A stretch of 64,000 nt of DNA from Oenococcus kitaharae. GTDB lineage: Bacteria; Bacillota; Bacilli; Lactobacillales; Lactobacillaceae. The stretch is from NCBI RefSeq assembly GCF_025758695.1, contig NZ_JANJQP010000002.1:1-64000 (forward strand). The letters run 5' to 3'. Shown here piece by piece: positions 1 to 8,822 of the stretch; within the stretch, counting starts at the first letter, position 1, and every line of letters begins with the position of its first letter. The notes beneath the pieces were generated by a model, which ran no database searches, was not told where the DNA came from, and saw nothing but the letters and a program-made list of their open reading frames with translations. Made by a program: the position numbers and the translations under genes.

Positions 1-81
1 GCTTAGTGAAGTTATGTCTGCTTATATAAGCTAATCAAATGAGTCTTAGCTATTTTGCTTTTTGACAGTGAATATGATGAA

Positions 82-1041
82 TTAACCTATTCTGTTTTCT
101 TGGCCGCCGGTTAAGAAAGCTTTTAAATTACTAAGCGTAATATCTAATAACCTCGTTCGCGTTTCTAATGGAGCCCATGCAATATGAGGAGTAGTAAAGC
201 AGTTTTTAGCCCGTAATAATGGATTATCTGGATGAATGGGCTCTGATTGGACAACATCGGTGGCAAGTGCATAAATTTTCCCATTATTTAAAGCATTGGC
301 GACATCTGATTCATTAATTAATTTGCCTCTCGCCGTGTTAACTAAAATCACTCCGTCCCGCATTTTTTGAATGCTTGTTGTATTGATTAAGTTAACCGTC
401 TCTGGTGTTTGAATAACAGGCAAACTAATGATATCTGACTGATTTAAAAGATCGTCTAAGGAAACTTGTTGAGCCCATGCTTGTGCAATGCTTTTAGGAT
501 GATGATTATAAAATAGAATCTTCATCGAAAAAGCGTGGCCAATTTCAGCAACTTTCTGTGCTATATGGCCATAGCCAACCAAACCTAAAGTTTTGCCTTT
601 CAATTCCAGTAATGGCTTATTCCAAAAAGTAAAATCTGGGACTTGAGACCATTTGCCATCATGGACTAGATGGTTGTGCAAACCGACTTGGCTAACCACT
701 TCCAGCAACAACGCAAAAGTAAATTGGGCCACTGCCTCTGTCGCGTAGGTGGGTATGTTAGTTACGGCAATGTGATGGCTTTGAGCGCTATGAATATCAA
801 CGATATCGTAGCCGGTACCCATGATTCCAATATATTGAAGGTTGCTAGCTCGGCTGATAACCTCATCGCTGAGAGGTGTTTTGTGAGTTAAAACGAGTTC
901 CGCATCACCGATGCGTGTTAGGACCTGGTCTGGATCGTGAACATCTGTCCGATCATAAAATTTGCAATTTCCCAATTTTTCTAATGAATGCCAATTTAAG
1001 TCTTTGTTTAGGGCGTAACCATCCAAAAGTACCATTTTCAT
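82..1041 (-). CDS. D-isomer-specific 2-hydroxyacid dehydrogenase
   Basis: This 319-residue protein is an NAD(P)-dependent D-2-hydroxyacid dehydrogenase that interconverts a 2-keto acid and a D-2-hydroxy acid in the cytoplasm. The Rossmann glycine motif is G156-Y-G158-H-I-A161. The family catalytic triad is visible as R238 (NTARGK), E267 (QSEP) and H286 (TPHIAW). Full length for the family. It is monocistronic, with a weak AGAAAG ribosome site upstream. The substrate (glyoxylate, hydroxypyruvate, phosphoglycerate or a branched keto acid) cannot be told from sequence. The family is certain and the substrate is open. Confidence 0.9.
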   Translation of the reverse strand: MKMVLLDGYALNKDLNWHSLEKLGNCKFYDRTDVHDPDQVLTRIGDAELVLTHKTPLSDEVISRASNLQYIGIMGTGYDIVDIHSAQSHHIAVTNIPTYATEAVAQFTFALLLEVVSQVGLHNHLVHDGKWSQVPDFTFWNKPLLELKGKTLGLVGYGHIAQKVAEIGHAFSMKILFYNHHPKSIAQAWAQQVSLDDLLNQSDIISLPVIQTPETVNLINTTSIQKMRDGVILVNTARGKLINESDVANALNNGKIYALATDVVQSEPIHPDNPLLRAKNCFTTPHIAWAPLETRTRLLDITLSNLKAFLTGGQENRIG

Positions 1042-1358
1042 GACAGGCTTCTTTCTCTGAACTAATGCTCAAATTCTTTTTCTCAATTATGTGGCCATAG
1101 CGTAGGGTACATTAGATGTAGTCACTTTTATAAGTGTGTGAAACTAATATTTTTGCTTACTGTGATAATTCATGTATAGACTTACAGTTACTTATTAATG
1201 TGGCCCAGTATCATGGCTTGCGTCTTAGTGCTTTAACAACATCTAAAGCAGTCTAGATAGTTTTTGTTCAGTTGAAAAAATATTCTCGTCTTGAGTTAGA
1301 GCCAGTATAATTAGGGGTCACTTTGATTTGATTAATGTTTGACCTCCGATCTGTGTGG
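1042..1358. other. Intergenic stretch, nothing recognised
   Basis: About 317 AT-rich bases between two minus-strand genes. I see no gene, tRNA, strong terminator or repeat. It presumably contains the promoter of the dehydrogenase gene, but no convincing -35/-10 pair stood out. Confidence 0.4.
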
Positions 1359-2012
1359 TTAAAGGAGGATTTCTGGTAGCCTTGATAAATCGGGAAGCTC
1401 TTGATAAGGCTGATACTCCTTTAAGCCGGAGAGGTGATTTCGATTAATCCAGATTTTGCGCCAACCCATTTTCGTGCAAGGAACGATGTCCCACCAGAAA
1501 CCCTTAGCAATATGAATATGATTATCATTGTTGAGATGAAGTTGGTCTTGGACAAATTCAAAAAAATCTAGTTGCGGTTTGTAGCATCGGGTGTCGTCAG
1601 CAGTAAAAACTCCGTCAAAGAGATGACCTAATGCCTGAAGATGATGTTCCATCAAACGGCTAGATGAATTTGACATTAAGTACAATGAGTTTCCAGCGTT
1701 TTTCAATTGGCTTAGAACTGCATGAGCCTCTGAAAAGGGCTTTAGATCATAATATGCTTGCATAATTGTTTGATAATGGTTCGAAAACAAATGGTCTGTC
1801 TTTAAATCCATGTCCATAAACTGCAAACTCTTTTTGATGAGTTTTTCAAAGGGAATAATAGCCTCCGTATACATCAAACGTTCCTTATAACTAGAAAAAA
1901 CATTAGCTGCTAGTGAGCCATTGAGATGGTTTTCGTTGCTTATTTGCCTAAAGCAGGTCTCAATAGCAGCAGTATCTAATAAAGTGCCATAACAATCAAA
2001 AGTTAAATTCAC
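1359..2012 (-). CDS. HAD-superfamily hydrolase, haloacid dehalogenase-like
   Basis: A 217-residue HAD-fold hydrolase. Motif I is FDCYGTLLD with nucleophile D6; tyrosine at position 8 replaces the second aspartate of phosphatases, as in L-2-haloacid dehalogenases. Motif II is LMSNSSS, the motif III lysine is in CYKPQ, and motif IV is the unusual AKGFWWDIVP, keeping one aspartate. In lactic acid bacteria such proteins are usually uncharacterised. Dehalogenase or phosphatase activity remains open. It stands alone, with the gene downstream over 300 bp away. Confidence 0.8.
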   Translation of the reverse strand: MNLTFDCYGTLLDTAAIETCFRQISNENHLNGSLAANVFSSYKERLMYTEAIIPFEKLIKKSLQFMDMDLKTDHLFSNHYQTIMQAYYDLKPFSEAHAVLSQLKNAGNSLYLMSNSSSRLMEHHLQALGHLFDGVFTADDTRCYKPQLDFFEFVQDQLHLNNDNHIHIAKGFWWDIVPCTKMGWRKIWINRNHLSGLKEYQPYQELPDLSRLPEILL

Positions 2013-2859
2013 GAGCTTCCTCCATTATAAAAATATTGTTTTCATGCTAACACATCTCTGGTTGTTCCTGAACGTCTGGATATATTAATGAAGAGACTTA
2101 GAAGCGGTGACTACCAATGCTGGGTACTTGTATAAATAGATTAAATGAAGCTATGAGCTGTTTGGTACAAAGTGTCCACGACAGATTTTAGAAACCCTAT
2201 ATTCAGTCGTTAGTGCTTGGAGAGATCCGGGTGCTTTTATTTTGATTTTATTTGTCTTTAAGTTTGGTTTAAATCATTGAGACTAATCTGTTCTGTGTTA
2301 TCAAATAGATAACAAAATCAATGATTCATTATGAATCCGGGGAAGTACTCAAGTCTGGTTTAAGAGGCCATTTGTCTGTACGCTATACATAACACATGGT
2401 AGGTCGATTTCTCGATGCGGGGGTTCAAATCCCTTCCTTCTCCTTAATTCTAACTGTGTGATTTATTCTGCAGTATGAATAATTTAAGTTTCTTAGAAAA
2501 TAGTGATAACTATTTTGATTACTATGCTAGGCCCAAACCGCTAAATACATTGAGCTTGTTAAAGCATCCTCTGAATTTTAAATAGTATGTTATAAATACT
2601 GCTGATTGCTAAAATGCAATGGCCTAAGCAAAGAAACAGGCCGGTCTAAACAGAGGCGTTGTATCTTCGTTAAAAATACTCTTATTAAAACAACCATCAT
2701 TTAAATGTACTGGTTAAAAAATAGTTCAATATAAAGCCTTCAATATTAATTATTCGAGTATTTGCTTTTCAAGATCAAGCTTACATAGTAATCCAAAATT
2801 TAATTTTTAATTAATTCAAGTTTTAGAGTGACTTAATGCAGAAGAATTGAAATAAAAAC
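2013..2859. other. Long gene-poor intergenic region
   Basis: About 850 bases without a convincing coding frame, between the HAD gene and the flavin electron-transfer operon. It is AT-rich and looks like decayed sequence. The only structured element I recognise is a tRNA-like 3' fragment around 2399-2443. The promoter of the downstream plus-strand operon should lie in the last 200 bases, but I cannot place it with confidence. Confidence 0.5.
2399..2443 (+). other. tRNA-like 3' end fragment (possible attachment-site scar)
   Basis: Bases 2419-2435 form a T-arm: GGGGG, loop TTCAAAT, CCCTT. They are followed by CCTTCTCC, which resembles the 3' strand of an acceptor stem. No matching 5' acceptor strand, D-arm or anticodon arm was found upstream, and no CCA follows. 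The stretch before it (GATTTCTCGATGCG) is reminiscent of the 3' end of tmRNA. Partial tRNA or tmRNA 3' ends are typical scars left by integrases. The integration history is an inference. Confidence 0.4.
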
Positions 2860-3351
2860 ATGGTAAAAAAGTTAATAGGATTTTTAGTTTCTTTTGCAAT
2901 AGTCATTGCATTGGCAATTGATGGTTATCTGCTTTTCTTTAAAAAAGAAAGTTCACAAAGTTTGGCAAATTCCACTAGTTCATCGGCACAGGCTGAGACA
3001 AGTGACAACCAGACTGCTTCTTCAAATTCAACAGTAAGTCAGAGCAGTAGTGTTGGCAACGGCAGTGGTTACAAAGATGGCACATATACTGGCGAAGTAG
3101 GAACGATGAAGTGGGGAGATGTGCAAGTCAAAGTAACGATTAACAACAATAAAATCACGCAGGTTCAAACCATTCAATATCCCACGGATAATCCCCATGA
3201 TCAAGAAATTAATTCCAACGTACTGCCCACTTATGAGAATGAAGCGGTCACAAGTAATTCTGCGAAAATTCAATCAGTTAGTGGTGCTACTGAGACTTGG
3301 AAAGGTTTCAAAGAATCATTACAAAGTGCACTCAATAAAGCGGAGTCTTAA
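2860..3351 (+). CDS. Membrane-anchored extracellular FMN-binding protein
   Basis: A 163-residue protein with an N-terminal membrane anchor (about residues 5-27), a Ser/Thr/Asn-rich linker (about 30-70) and a C-terminal FMN-binding domain (about 72-160). The motif SGATET at 141-146 matches the ApbE flavinylation site, with T146 the likely FMN acceptor. Known members carry electrons outside the membrane in flavin-based electron transfer. The gene is first of three tightly packed genes, ahead of apbE (3-bp gap) and a ferric-reductase-like gene. No Shine-Dalgarno is evident before the ATG. The domain is well supported; its electron acceptor is unknown. Confidence 0.85.
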   Translation: MVKKLIGFLVSFAIVIALAIDGYLLFFKKESSQSLANSTSSSAQAETSDNQTASSNSTVSQSSSVGNGSGYKDGTYTGEVGTMKWGDVQVKVTINNNKITQVQTIQYPTDNPHDQEINSNVLPTYENEAVTSNSAKIQSVSGATETWKGFKESLQSALNKAES

Positions 3352-3354
3352 ATA

Positions 3355-4194
3355 ATGAGAATTTATAAAAAAAATATTGGCCATTATGTGATGCTTAGTT
3401 TTGAGATTAACGAAATGAATATTCCATTTACGGGCCAAATTGTTGTTAAAGAAGATAATCCCGTCGTCAGAGAGGTCATTTTAGAACGTGCAGAAAAAAT
3501 AGATAGATGGCTACAACTAGTCAACCAGATCTTTTCTCCTTATCGTAGAGATTCAGAACTGGTTTCCTTTCAGAATCAATCGCTGAGATTGGCTAGTACA
3601 AGCAAATTTTTTCAAGAAATATTTGTTCTTTCGGCTTGGGCCTCAGACATAACAAGTGGTTTATTTTCTGCCGCTTTTGCAGGAAAATATGATCCAACCG
3701 GTATTGTTAAAGGCTGGGCGATTCAGAAGGCCGAGAAAACTTATCTTGAATCTCTTTTGTCTGATCCTACCTTTGTGGCCGTGAATTTAAATGGTGGTGG
3801 AGATATGCAATTTAGCACTTCTCCGAATACGGATTGGCGATGGCAAATTGGAATTGTTGATCCCTTTGACAGCAAAAAAGTTGTCAACCATTTTTCTATG
3901 AAAAAAGGAGCCGTCGCTACTTCTGGAACCAGCCGGCGAGGAGCACATTTATTTGATTCAGCGACTAAGCAAGCAGTTTTAGGCAGAGATAGTAATATCA
4001 TTAGTGCAAGTATTATCGGCTCAGAACTTATTTATGTTGATATTTGGGCGACGGCGATCGCCACGACCACGGTTCACGATCATGATTGGCTAAAATCTTT
4101 ATCTGGATCAGGACTCAGAATTAGTTACAACGGAACAGCTGAACGTTGGATTGATCACCAGTTGATTGATCAAAGGAATTTGACTCATGCTTAA
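3355..4194 (+). CDS. apbE: ApbE-family FAD:protein FMN transferase
   Basis: A 279-residue ApbE protein that uses FAD to attach FMN to Thr/Ser of target domains. Visible motifs are SPYRRDSELVSF (61-72), DPTGIVKGWA (113-122), NLNGGGD (144-150), ATSGT (188-192) with HLFD (198-201), and D229-I-W-A-T-A for metal and FAD binding. It is shorter than typical ApbE and has no signal peptide or lipobox, unlike the exported ApbE forms in several Gram-positives. It lies directly behind its probable substrate gene and overlaps the next gene by 8 bp, so translation is probably coupled. Confidence 0.88.
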   Translation: MRIYKKNIGHYVMLSFEINEMNIPFTGQIVVKEDNPVVREVILERAEKIDRWLQLVNQIFSPYRRDSELVSFQNQSLRLASTSKFFQEIFVLSAWASDITSGLFSAAFAGKYDPTGIVKGWAIQKAEKTYLESLLSDPTFVAVNLNGGGDMQFSTSPNTDWRWQIGIVDPFDSKKVVNHFSMKKGAVATSGTSRRGAHLFDSATKQAVLGRDSNIISASIIGSELIYVDIWATAIATTTVHDHDWLKSLSGSGLRISYNGTAERWIDHQLIDQRNLTHA

Positions 4195-5494
4195 AAACCA
4201 TAGATACTTATTAGGACTTTTCTGGGGAGTGGCGATATTTATTATTCCGCTTCCGCTAATTCAAGCACTTGCTACCGGAATGAACGAATCGTCTTCATCT
4301 ATACTTGGCATTCAAGTAGGTACAATAGCATATGCTTGGATGCTATTTGTAATTTTTGTTAGTACAAGGCCTAAATGGCTTGACCGAATTATTGGGTTAC
4401 CATCTATGTATTTCGTTCATGGCTTTCTTGGTATCGGAGCAATCGTTTTAGCTTACATACACACTCTAGTGAATTTATCTAGCGGATTAATCAAACTCAC
4501 TGGAGATTATGCATTATGGATTTTAATCGGAACTGCTGCTTATTCAATTTTATTTTTAAGTGGTTGGATAACTGACAGAATTCATTGGGTTAAATTGATT
4601 GTTAGATTTTTGGAACGACATATTTTTAAACACGAAACCAGCGTGTGGCTTCATCGTTTAAATCTTGTTGCAACTATTTTTGTTTTTATTCATGTGCTTT
4701 TAATTGATTATATAATGCAAATAAATTCCTTTGCACTTACCTTTTATTTGTATTCGTTTATAACTTTTTTAAGTTATTCGTGGTTTATCGTGTCTAGATA
4801 TTGGCGCTTCAGCAAAGCTAATGTCATCGAGGTTAAGGATCTGGGTGGTGATATGACTCAAATGATTTTAAAGTTTTCAAAAATTAAAATTGGTCGTTTG
4901 AGACAGTACCAACCTGGTGATTATGTTTTTATAAGTTTTCCTAATCTTGAAAAGATGAAAGAAATGCATCCATTTTCTTTTGTTGATTTTGATTTAAAAA
5001 ATAAGCAAATCGTTTTGGCTATTCGCGGAGATGGTGATTTCTCGCGACGAGTTGCTCAGATTAAAAATGGTGCACAAGTCTTGGTTGATGGTCCTTATGG
5101 GACTTTAAATAATCAAATTGTTGAACAAGAAAATAGCAAGCAGCCACTCGTGATGCTCGCAGGAGGCACCGGTGCCGTGCCATTAATCAACTTAGCTCTT
5201 AGATATGCCCAAGAAAAAGAAATATATTTTGTATGGACTGTTTCTCACCAAGATCAGCTGGTATATAGGGAACTGCTTTTAAATTTAGCCAAAAAACAAA
5301 ATAAGTTTCATTATTTGGAGTCTATTCACCGCTTAAATCCCGAAAAACTGTCAAAGATCTTGGAAACTTCCGTCCTGGAAAATGGCTATTATCTGCTATC
5401 CGGTTCCAACATCATGATGATGGGATATAAAAAAATGCTTCGCAAATTTGGTATTACACCAGGGGAAATTTACTATGAAAAATTTAGCTTCTGA
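4187..5494 (+). CDS. Ferric-reductase-like transmembrane flavocytochrome
   Basis: A 435-residue protein with about six membrane helices in the first 205 residues, then FAD- and NAD-binding domains. Two helices each carry a histidine pair (H78/H92 and H156/H169), the layout that holds two haems in ferric reductase/NADPH oxidase proteins. HPFS (261-264) is the FAD motif, GPYG (302-305) follows, and AGGTGA (325-330) is the nicotinamide-nucleotide loop. It likely passes electrons from cytosolic NAD(P)H across the membrane to the FMN protein encoded upstream. Haem would probably have to be scavenged if this is a lactic acid bacterium. Function is inferred from family and context. Confidence 0.85.
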   Translation: MLKNHRYLLGLFWGVAIFIIPLPLIQALATGMNESSSSILGIQVGTIAYAWMLFVIFVSTRPKWLDRIIGLPSMYFVHGFLGIGAIVLAYIHTLVNLSSGLIKLTGDYALWILIGTAAYSILFLSGWITDRIHWVKLIVRFLERHIFKHETSVWLHRLNLVATIFVFIHVLLIDYIMQINSFALTFYLYSFITFLSYSWFIVSRYWRFSKANVIEVKDLGGDMTQMILKFSKIKIGRLRQYQPGDYVFISFPNLEKMKEMHPFSFVDFDLKNKQIVLAIRGDGDFSRRVAQIKNGAQVLVDGPYGTLNNQIVEQENSKQPLVMLAGGTGAVPLINLALRYAQEKEIYFVWTVSHQDQLVYRELLLNLAKKQNKFHYLESIHRLNPEKLSKILETSVLENGYYLLSGSNIMMMGYKKMLRKFGITPGEIYYEKFSF

Positions 5495-5536
5495 GGCCTG
5501 GATGTCTCTTCCATAAAACGAGCTATTTTTATGCTT

Positions 5537-5791
5537 TTATTTAAATTCCGAGGTGGTGGTCCGCCCATCGGCATCAACAATTCCTTTAAACTTTCCAGTT
5601 GCCCAGAGCTTTTTTACGTATAAGACGGCTAGTTTGCTTTCTGTTGGTTTAAAAACCTGTTTGTTTACTAAATCAGACTGAGTATAACTGTAATGAAAGA
5701 TTCCGTTTTTTTTATAAAAGAGAACTGGTATAACGACCTTTTGTTTCTCTTCATTAAAACCAACAAACTGGATCCATTTGCCTTGATGCAC
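5537..5791 (-). CDS. Small uncharacterised protein, GTG start
   Basis: An 84-residue soluble protein of unknown function, rich in aromatic and basic residues. The open frame extends to an ATG at 5809, but codons 2-4 of that frame (AGG AGG GGT) are themselves a strong ribosome-binding site. The real start is therefore most likely the GTG at 5791, eight bases downstream. It converges with the flavocytochrome gene. I recognise no domain. Confidence 0.6.
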   Translation of the reverse strand: MHQGKWIQFVGFNEEKQKVVIPVLFYKKNGIFHYSYTQSDLVNKQVFKPTESKLAVLYVKKLWATGKFKGIVDADGRTTTSEFK

Positions 5792-6140
5792 GGTGATACC
5801 CCTCCTCACATATGTTCGTATCTTTGCTTTGTCAAGATAGTGGTAATTGGGCCAGATCGGAAGAGGCCTACCACAAAAACGTGATAATTATCAGCAAAAT
5901 TGCAGGCTCTGTCCCAATTAATAATTTTCAGGTAATTAAACACCATGGCCAAGATACACTTCTCATTTTAAACAAAAAGAAAACCCTGATTCTCAATCCT
6001 CTTTTGCATGCTTTCTAAAATACCAGGCATTGGTAACCTTCGCATCACGTTCTGAATTTAGAGTCCCAGAAACTCAAATACGATAATATAAATGCTAAGA
6101 GCTGATTTCTGTAATCAGACACTCTGGTGGGGTTTACAAA
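5792..6140. other. Intergenic region with one weak short ORF
   Basis: About 350 bases between two divergent genes. A 68-codon plus-strand frame at 5812-6018 has no ribosome site and no recognised domain; its basic C-terminal part could be a gene remnant. I do not call it a gene. A GGTGGGG ribosome site for the next gene lies at the right end. Confidence 0.35.
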
Positions 6141-6686
6141 ATGATCTTAAACGTTTTACTGATATTAGGCCTTTTTTTTGCCATTTATCGTGTGACCAGC
6201 CACGTTTTTAGGTTTGAGAAACTTACGAGATTAACGAGCGTTATTATCCCAGTATATTCATTAGTTATGTTTCTGGTTGTTATGGATTGGAATTTAAGTA
6301 ATGTTACGATGCTTTTTGGGCTTACGCTTGTATCGGTTCCTATTGCCTGGTTCCAAGTTTCCAAAGTTGAATTCAAGAGATCTAATGATGCTGATCGGTA
6401 TGGCCGCACGACCATTTATGTGAAAAAAGGGTTGCCTTATTTATGGGGCTGGTTAATTACGATATTATTAGGAATTGGATGTTCTGCTTTATTTGAAACA
6501 CTCACCCCCAACTTGGTTCTCAAGGAAATATTTTCAGAACTGAAAAATGAATTGTTAACTTTTTCTATATTTACTCAGCACAGTGATTGGTATATTTGGT
6601 TCTTAAGTGGGGCCACATCTTCTCTTTATACTAGATTTTTAAAAATAAAGGAACCAGCAGTCATCAATGCTCTGAAAAGAAAATAA
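6141..6686 (+). CDS. Uncharacterised multi-pass membrane protein
   Basis: A 181-residue protein with about four hydrophobic helices (near residues 2-16, 32-48, 54-70 and 97-115) and a basic C-terminus (LKRK). A GGTGGGG ribosome-binding site precedes the ATG. No family is recognised and it appears monocistronic. A transport or sensing role would be guesswork. Confidence 0.6.
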   Translation: MILNVLLILGLFFAIYRVTSHVFRFEKLTRLTSVIIPVYSLVMFLVVMDWNLSNVTMLFGLTLVSVPIAWFQVSKVEFKRSNDADRYGRTTIYVKKGLPYLWGWLITILLGIGCSALFETLTPNLVLKEIFSELKNELLTFSIFTQHSDWYIWFLSGATSSLYTRFLKIKEPAVINALKRK

Positions 6687-6870
6687 ATTGTATAGACAAC
6701 ATTAGGCTAACCAAGGAGCTCATTTAAGATTCATTCTTACTTTGGGGCTCTTGCAACTTCCTTTAGATTGGTTGGAGTCTTAAAAATAAAGATCACCTGA
6801 AAAGTTAAGAAAAAAACTTTATGATCTATAAATGCATTGTGCAAGAATTGTATCGGAGGGGATTGAACAT

Positions 6871-7167
6871 ATGAATAATCTTATTGAGAAAATTAGAAAA
6901 GCGGCTGTTACAGAACCCAAAAAACCCGAACAACAGTTTATGAAGCTGAGTGAGGAATTAGGGGAGGCTTGCCAAGCTTATCTCTCTAGCCAAGGCATTT
7001 CTGGAAATAAATATAAGGGCCTAGATCAAGATAATGTTAAAGAGGAGCTGGTTGATGTGATAATGGTAGCCATCGCCCTATTATGCCAATTAGGAACCAG
7101 TAACCAAGATATTGAAAATTTAGTAGAACGTAAAATTCACAAATGGGTATCTAAGCAACAACATTAA
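6871..7167 (+). CDS. MazG-like nucleotide pyrophosphohydrolase
   Basis: A 98-residue all-helical MazG/dUTPase-like pyrophosphohydrolase. The metal-binding motifs are KLSEELGEA near the N-terminus and EELVDVIMV in the middle, the EExxE ... ExxD pattern of the fold. The open frame begins at 6832, but the ribosome site CGGAGGGG (6853-6860) points to the ATG at 6871. Members hydrolyse non-canonical or excess nucleoside triphosphates to monophosphates. The substrate is unknown and no partner gene is adjacent. Confidence 0.75.
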   Translation: MNNLIEKIRKAAVTEPKKPEQQFMKLSEELGEACQAYLSSQGISGNKYKGLDQDNVKEELVDVIMVAIALLCQLGTSNQDIENLVERKIHKWVSKQQH

Positions 7168-7401
7168 TTAAAATCAGGAAATTTAATGCTCCTATACTTC
7201 TTTTTTTACTAAAATTTCTCTTCGATATTTGCCAGAAAATCAGCATATACGAGAAATAACCAGCGTTGGTTGGTTTTAGGGGGGAGAGCAGATCATTCGA
7301 ATAACTTACCCCTTTGGACACATGATTTTCGATAGATATCCTCGCGAGTTAAATAAATTCATACAAAAATTAAATTCTAAGAAATCTACTTGTTTAATTA
7401 C

Positions 7402-7737
7402 TTAGTTTATTCCGAAAAAAATGTTCAATATTGCTAGAGATAAAACACCGATGAGCACCGTAACTAAAAGACTTTTAGAAATTATGGCAGCAGCAATTGT
7501 CGGAATGGAAGCAAGAAAATTTCCTAGATTAATGAGCGGTAACTGGCCTTGGCGTTGGGTAAATAAGCTTTCAAACCATAATGAGGACATAATTACAATT
7601 GGTACAAAATTTAAAAATTCAAGTAATAAATTAGGCAACCTAAATTTCTTTAGAATAATAAAGGGTACTACCCGAGATAACCAGGTTGCCAGGGCACAGC
7701 CTAAAATTACTGTGAATACATATCTAAGCGAGGGCAT
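7402..7737 (-). CDS. azlD: AzlD-family branched-chain amino acid exporter subunit
   Basis: A 111-residue, four-helix membrane protein of the AzlD family. It is the small subunit of the AzlCD efflux pair for branched-chain amino acids and analogues. Motif RVVPF and the hydrophobic helices fit the family. The start overlaps the end of the upstream azlC by 14 bp, the usual coupled arrangement. Confidence 0.85.
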   Translation of the reverse strand: MPSLRYVFTVILGCALATWLSRVVPFIILKKFRLPNLLLEFLNFVPIVIMSSLWFESLFTQRQGQLPLINLGNFLASIPTIAAAIISKSLLVTVLIGVLSLAILNIFFGIN

Positions 7738-8431
7738 GTTCTATTGCCACTCCAAAGGCACAGCCTAAGATCGTTACACAAATTATTAAAATGCTTGATG
7801 GTATCAGGACCAGACCTAAGTAAATTAAGCAAAAAACGAACAATATGACAGTCAATTGAATTTTAATTGAAAGGGCATGATCATTAATCATTTGTAAATA
7901 TAATAAACCAATAAACATCGCAACCAAAGCAAAACCTAAACCAAGTTTTTGGGAATCGCGGATAAAATTACCAAAAAAACCACCTGCTAGAGAGGCCGCG
8001 GACCAAGTGAAATAGGCAATTAAATTGCTTGTATTAAGCCATTCAAAAGATAGCGAGTCGTTTGTATAGTTAATTTTATTCATACTAAGGGCAAAACTTT
8101 CATCAGTCAAAAAAGTACCGATTAAAATATTTTTCACCATGGATTCTCTTTTAAAAAATCTTGAGGTGTTCATACTCATCAAAATCATTCTTGAATTAAT
8201 CAAAAATACTGTCAAAATTACTGATGCCAAAGGCGCCCGATTTAATAACAGGCTAATCATAATAAATTGTGCCGAACCAGCGTATGTGATTAAGGACATT
8301 GATAATATTTCTATATCTTTAAGTCCGGATGATTTGCCAATAATGCCAAAGGCAATTCCGATTCCAACGTATCCAAAAACGGTTGGAAGAGTTTCTCTTA
8401 AAGCAGTTCTTGCTGACAGTTGGTTATTCAC
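7724..8431 (-). CDS. azlC: AzlC-family branched-chain amino acid exporter subunit
   Basis: A 235-residue large subunit of the AzlCD pair, with seven to eight helices. The family N-terminus ALRETLPTVFGYVGIG and the helix YAGSAQFIM are visible. It begins with GTG, with a GGGGGTG ribosome site four bases upstream. azlD follows with overlap. Export of leucine, isoleucine and valine is known for relatives; the exact substrate here is inferred. Confidence 0.87.
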   Translation of the reverse strand: MNNQLSARTALRETLPTVFGYVGIGIAFGIIGKSSGLKDIEILSMSLITYAGSAQFIMISLLLNRAPLASVILTVFLINSRMILMSMNTSRFFKRESMVKNILIGTFLTDESFALSMNKINYTNDSLSFEWLNTSNLIAYFTWSAASLAGGFFGNFIRDSQKLGLGFALVAMFIGLLYLQMINDHALSIKIQLTVILFVFCLIYLGLVLIPSSILIICVTILGCAFGVAIEHALA

Positions 8432-8822
8432 CAGACACCCCCATTAGTTGAAATATATTATAATGCATAGTCACTGGAACTAATAATTTATTATTGTGTT
8501 CTAGACTGGCTAAAAAATCTTTTTTATACTGGTAATGATCTCAACTGATAGATATTGCAAAAGTTATAATTAAAAGCGGTGGCCGGACATTTGATAGTTA
8601 AGCATTGTTGCAGTATTGACTATAGCTTAATTGGATAAGCCTGATTTTGACACGTAATAATAGTGTTCGAAATGAGGCAAACAGCTAGCTGAATATACGT
8701 AATATCTCAGCAAAACAATCAAAAATGATCAAAGCGAAGCCATGTTGAACAATTATTCACCAGTATGGCAGTTCTTATTTATGCTGGTATAGCTTGCGAA
8801 GATGTTAAAGGAGAAATAAGCG
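8432..8822. other. Divergent intergenic region, nothing recognised
   Basis: About 390 AT-rich bases between azlC (minus) and the DUF1349 gene (plus). It must contain two promoters. I see an AAAGGAG ribosome site for the plus gene at the right edge but no clear operator, terminator or RNA. Confidence 0.4.

Noticed and set aside
5854-5865. 12-base match to the start of the common Illumina adapter (AGATCGGAAGAG)
   Set aside because: The match ends after 12 bases and the following sequence does not continue the adapter; a chance match is plausible in 64 kb, so I do not call contamination.
5812-6018. 68-codon plus-strand frame between the small minus-strand gene and the membrane protein
   Set aside because: No ribosome site, no recognised domain, and it overlaps the promoter region of the opposite gene; at best a gene remnant.
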